Source: an uncultured Blautia sp. (GTDB lineage: Bacteria; Bacillota; Clostridia; Lachnospirales; Lachnospiraceae). Taken from it: a stretch of DNA of 40,017 bases. A model generated the notes under the pieces. The model had not been told where the DNA came from. It saw only the letters and a program-made list of their open reading frames with translations, and did no database searches. The stretch is from positions 1 to 40,017 of the forward strand of contig URMH01000025.1 of the NCBI GenBank assembly GCA_900549015.1, read 5' to 3'. Below, piece by piece: positions 39,935-40,017 of this stretch. The position numbers were made by a program, and so were the translations under genes. How positions within the stretch are numbered: position 1 is the first letter of the stretch; each line of letters starts with the position of its first letter.

Positions 39935-40017
39935 TTAGAACAGTCCTGTGATCTTTCCTGTCTCGTCTACATCGATTTTCTCTGCAGCCGGAACTTTTGG
40001 AAGACCTGGCATTGTCA
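39935..40017 (-). CDS. fhs: Formate-tetrahydrofolate ligase, C-terminal fragment
   Basis: The last 26 residues of a minus-strand gene running off the right edge, ending MPGLPKVPAAEKIDVDETG then KITGLF, the conserved C-terminus of Fhs. The enzyme makes 10-formyl-tetrahydrofolate from formate and ATP, and is used for purine synthesis and, in acetogens, the Wood-Ljungdahl pathway. Stop at 39935-39937. Confidence 0.9.
   Translation of the reverse strand, partial: TMPGLPKVPAAEKIDVDETGKITGLF

Noticed and set aside
1..40017. Search for CRISPR arrays, tRNA or rRNA genes, insertion sequences, prophage genes and attachment repeats
   Set aside because: No regularly spaced repeats, transposase or integrase motifs, cloverleaf sequences or rRNA-like stretches were seen by eye.

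Overview
The window reads as chromosomal DNA of a low-to-mid GC anaerobic Firmicute, most likely a gut Lachnospiraceae (Blautia / Mediterraneibacter / Ruminococcus-like; genus not resolved). The signs are strong AGGAGG-type ribosome sites, sigma-A promoters of the TTGACA-17-TATAAT kind, YesM/YesN two-component systems, DUF4364 and DUF1836 proteins, a GH112 phosphorylase, and a formate-tetrahydrofolate ligase at the right edge. No rRNA, tRNA, CRISPR array, insertion sequence or prophage was seen, and no stretch longer than 300 bases lacks a gene.

Layout. 1-125: 3' end of rplT (L20) and its terminator. 225-5694: a branched-chain amino acid ABC operon (livJ-H-M-G-F) ending in a cytidylate-kinase-like gene, with a CodY-like box at the promoter. 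5740-7803: a NodB-type polysaccharide deacetylase and rarA. 7798-9994 (minus): a yesL / TIGR01212 radical SAM / DUF4364 operon. It converges on rarA so tightly that one hairpin holds both stop codons. 10147-15298: a membrane-anchored sugar-binding protein, YesM kinase, YesN regulator and XylF-like lipoprotein. 15472-19317: a ChvE-MmsA-MmsB monosaccharide importer, probably controlled by the preceding sensor cassette. 19441-20942: a small unknown protein, a PHP phosphatase and a YerC/TrpR-like repressor. 21013-31345: a second YesN/YesM pair, then a sugar ABC importer, an unrecognised 641-residue cytoplasmic protein and a GH112 galactosyl phosphorylase. 31401-34011 (minus): DUF1836, a MATE transporter and a DUF2284 cysteine-rich protein. 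34187-38713: an AraC regulator, a DUF4867 cupin, an L-fucose/L-arabinose-family isomerase and a xylulokinase. 38882-39868: an exported SurA-like protein. 39935-40017 (minus): 3' end of fhs.

The accessory content is mainly about sensing and importing sugars. The two YesMN modules each sit directly upstream of an ABC importer. The first cassette encodes three related sugar-binding proteins with three different predicted tethers: a membrane helix, a lipid, and a cleaved signal peptide. The second importer would deliver a beta-galactoside to GH112, which releases alpha-galactose-1-phosphate in the cytoplasm. The 641-residue protein translated just ahead of GH112, with overlapping ends, is the best candidate here for an undescribed enzyme. 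All three ABC operons place a hairpin between the binding-protein gene and the next transporter gene, and all three of those binding proteins have a plain signal peptide ending at Ala28 with no lipobox cysteine, unusual for a Gram-positive.
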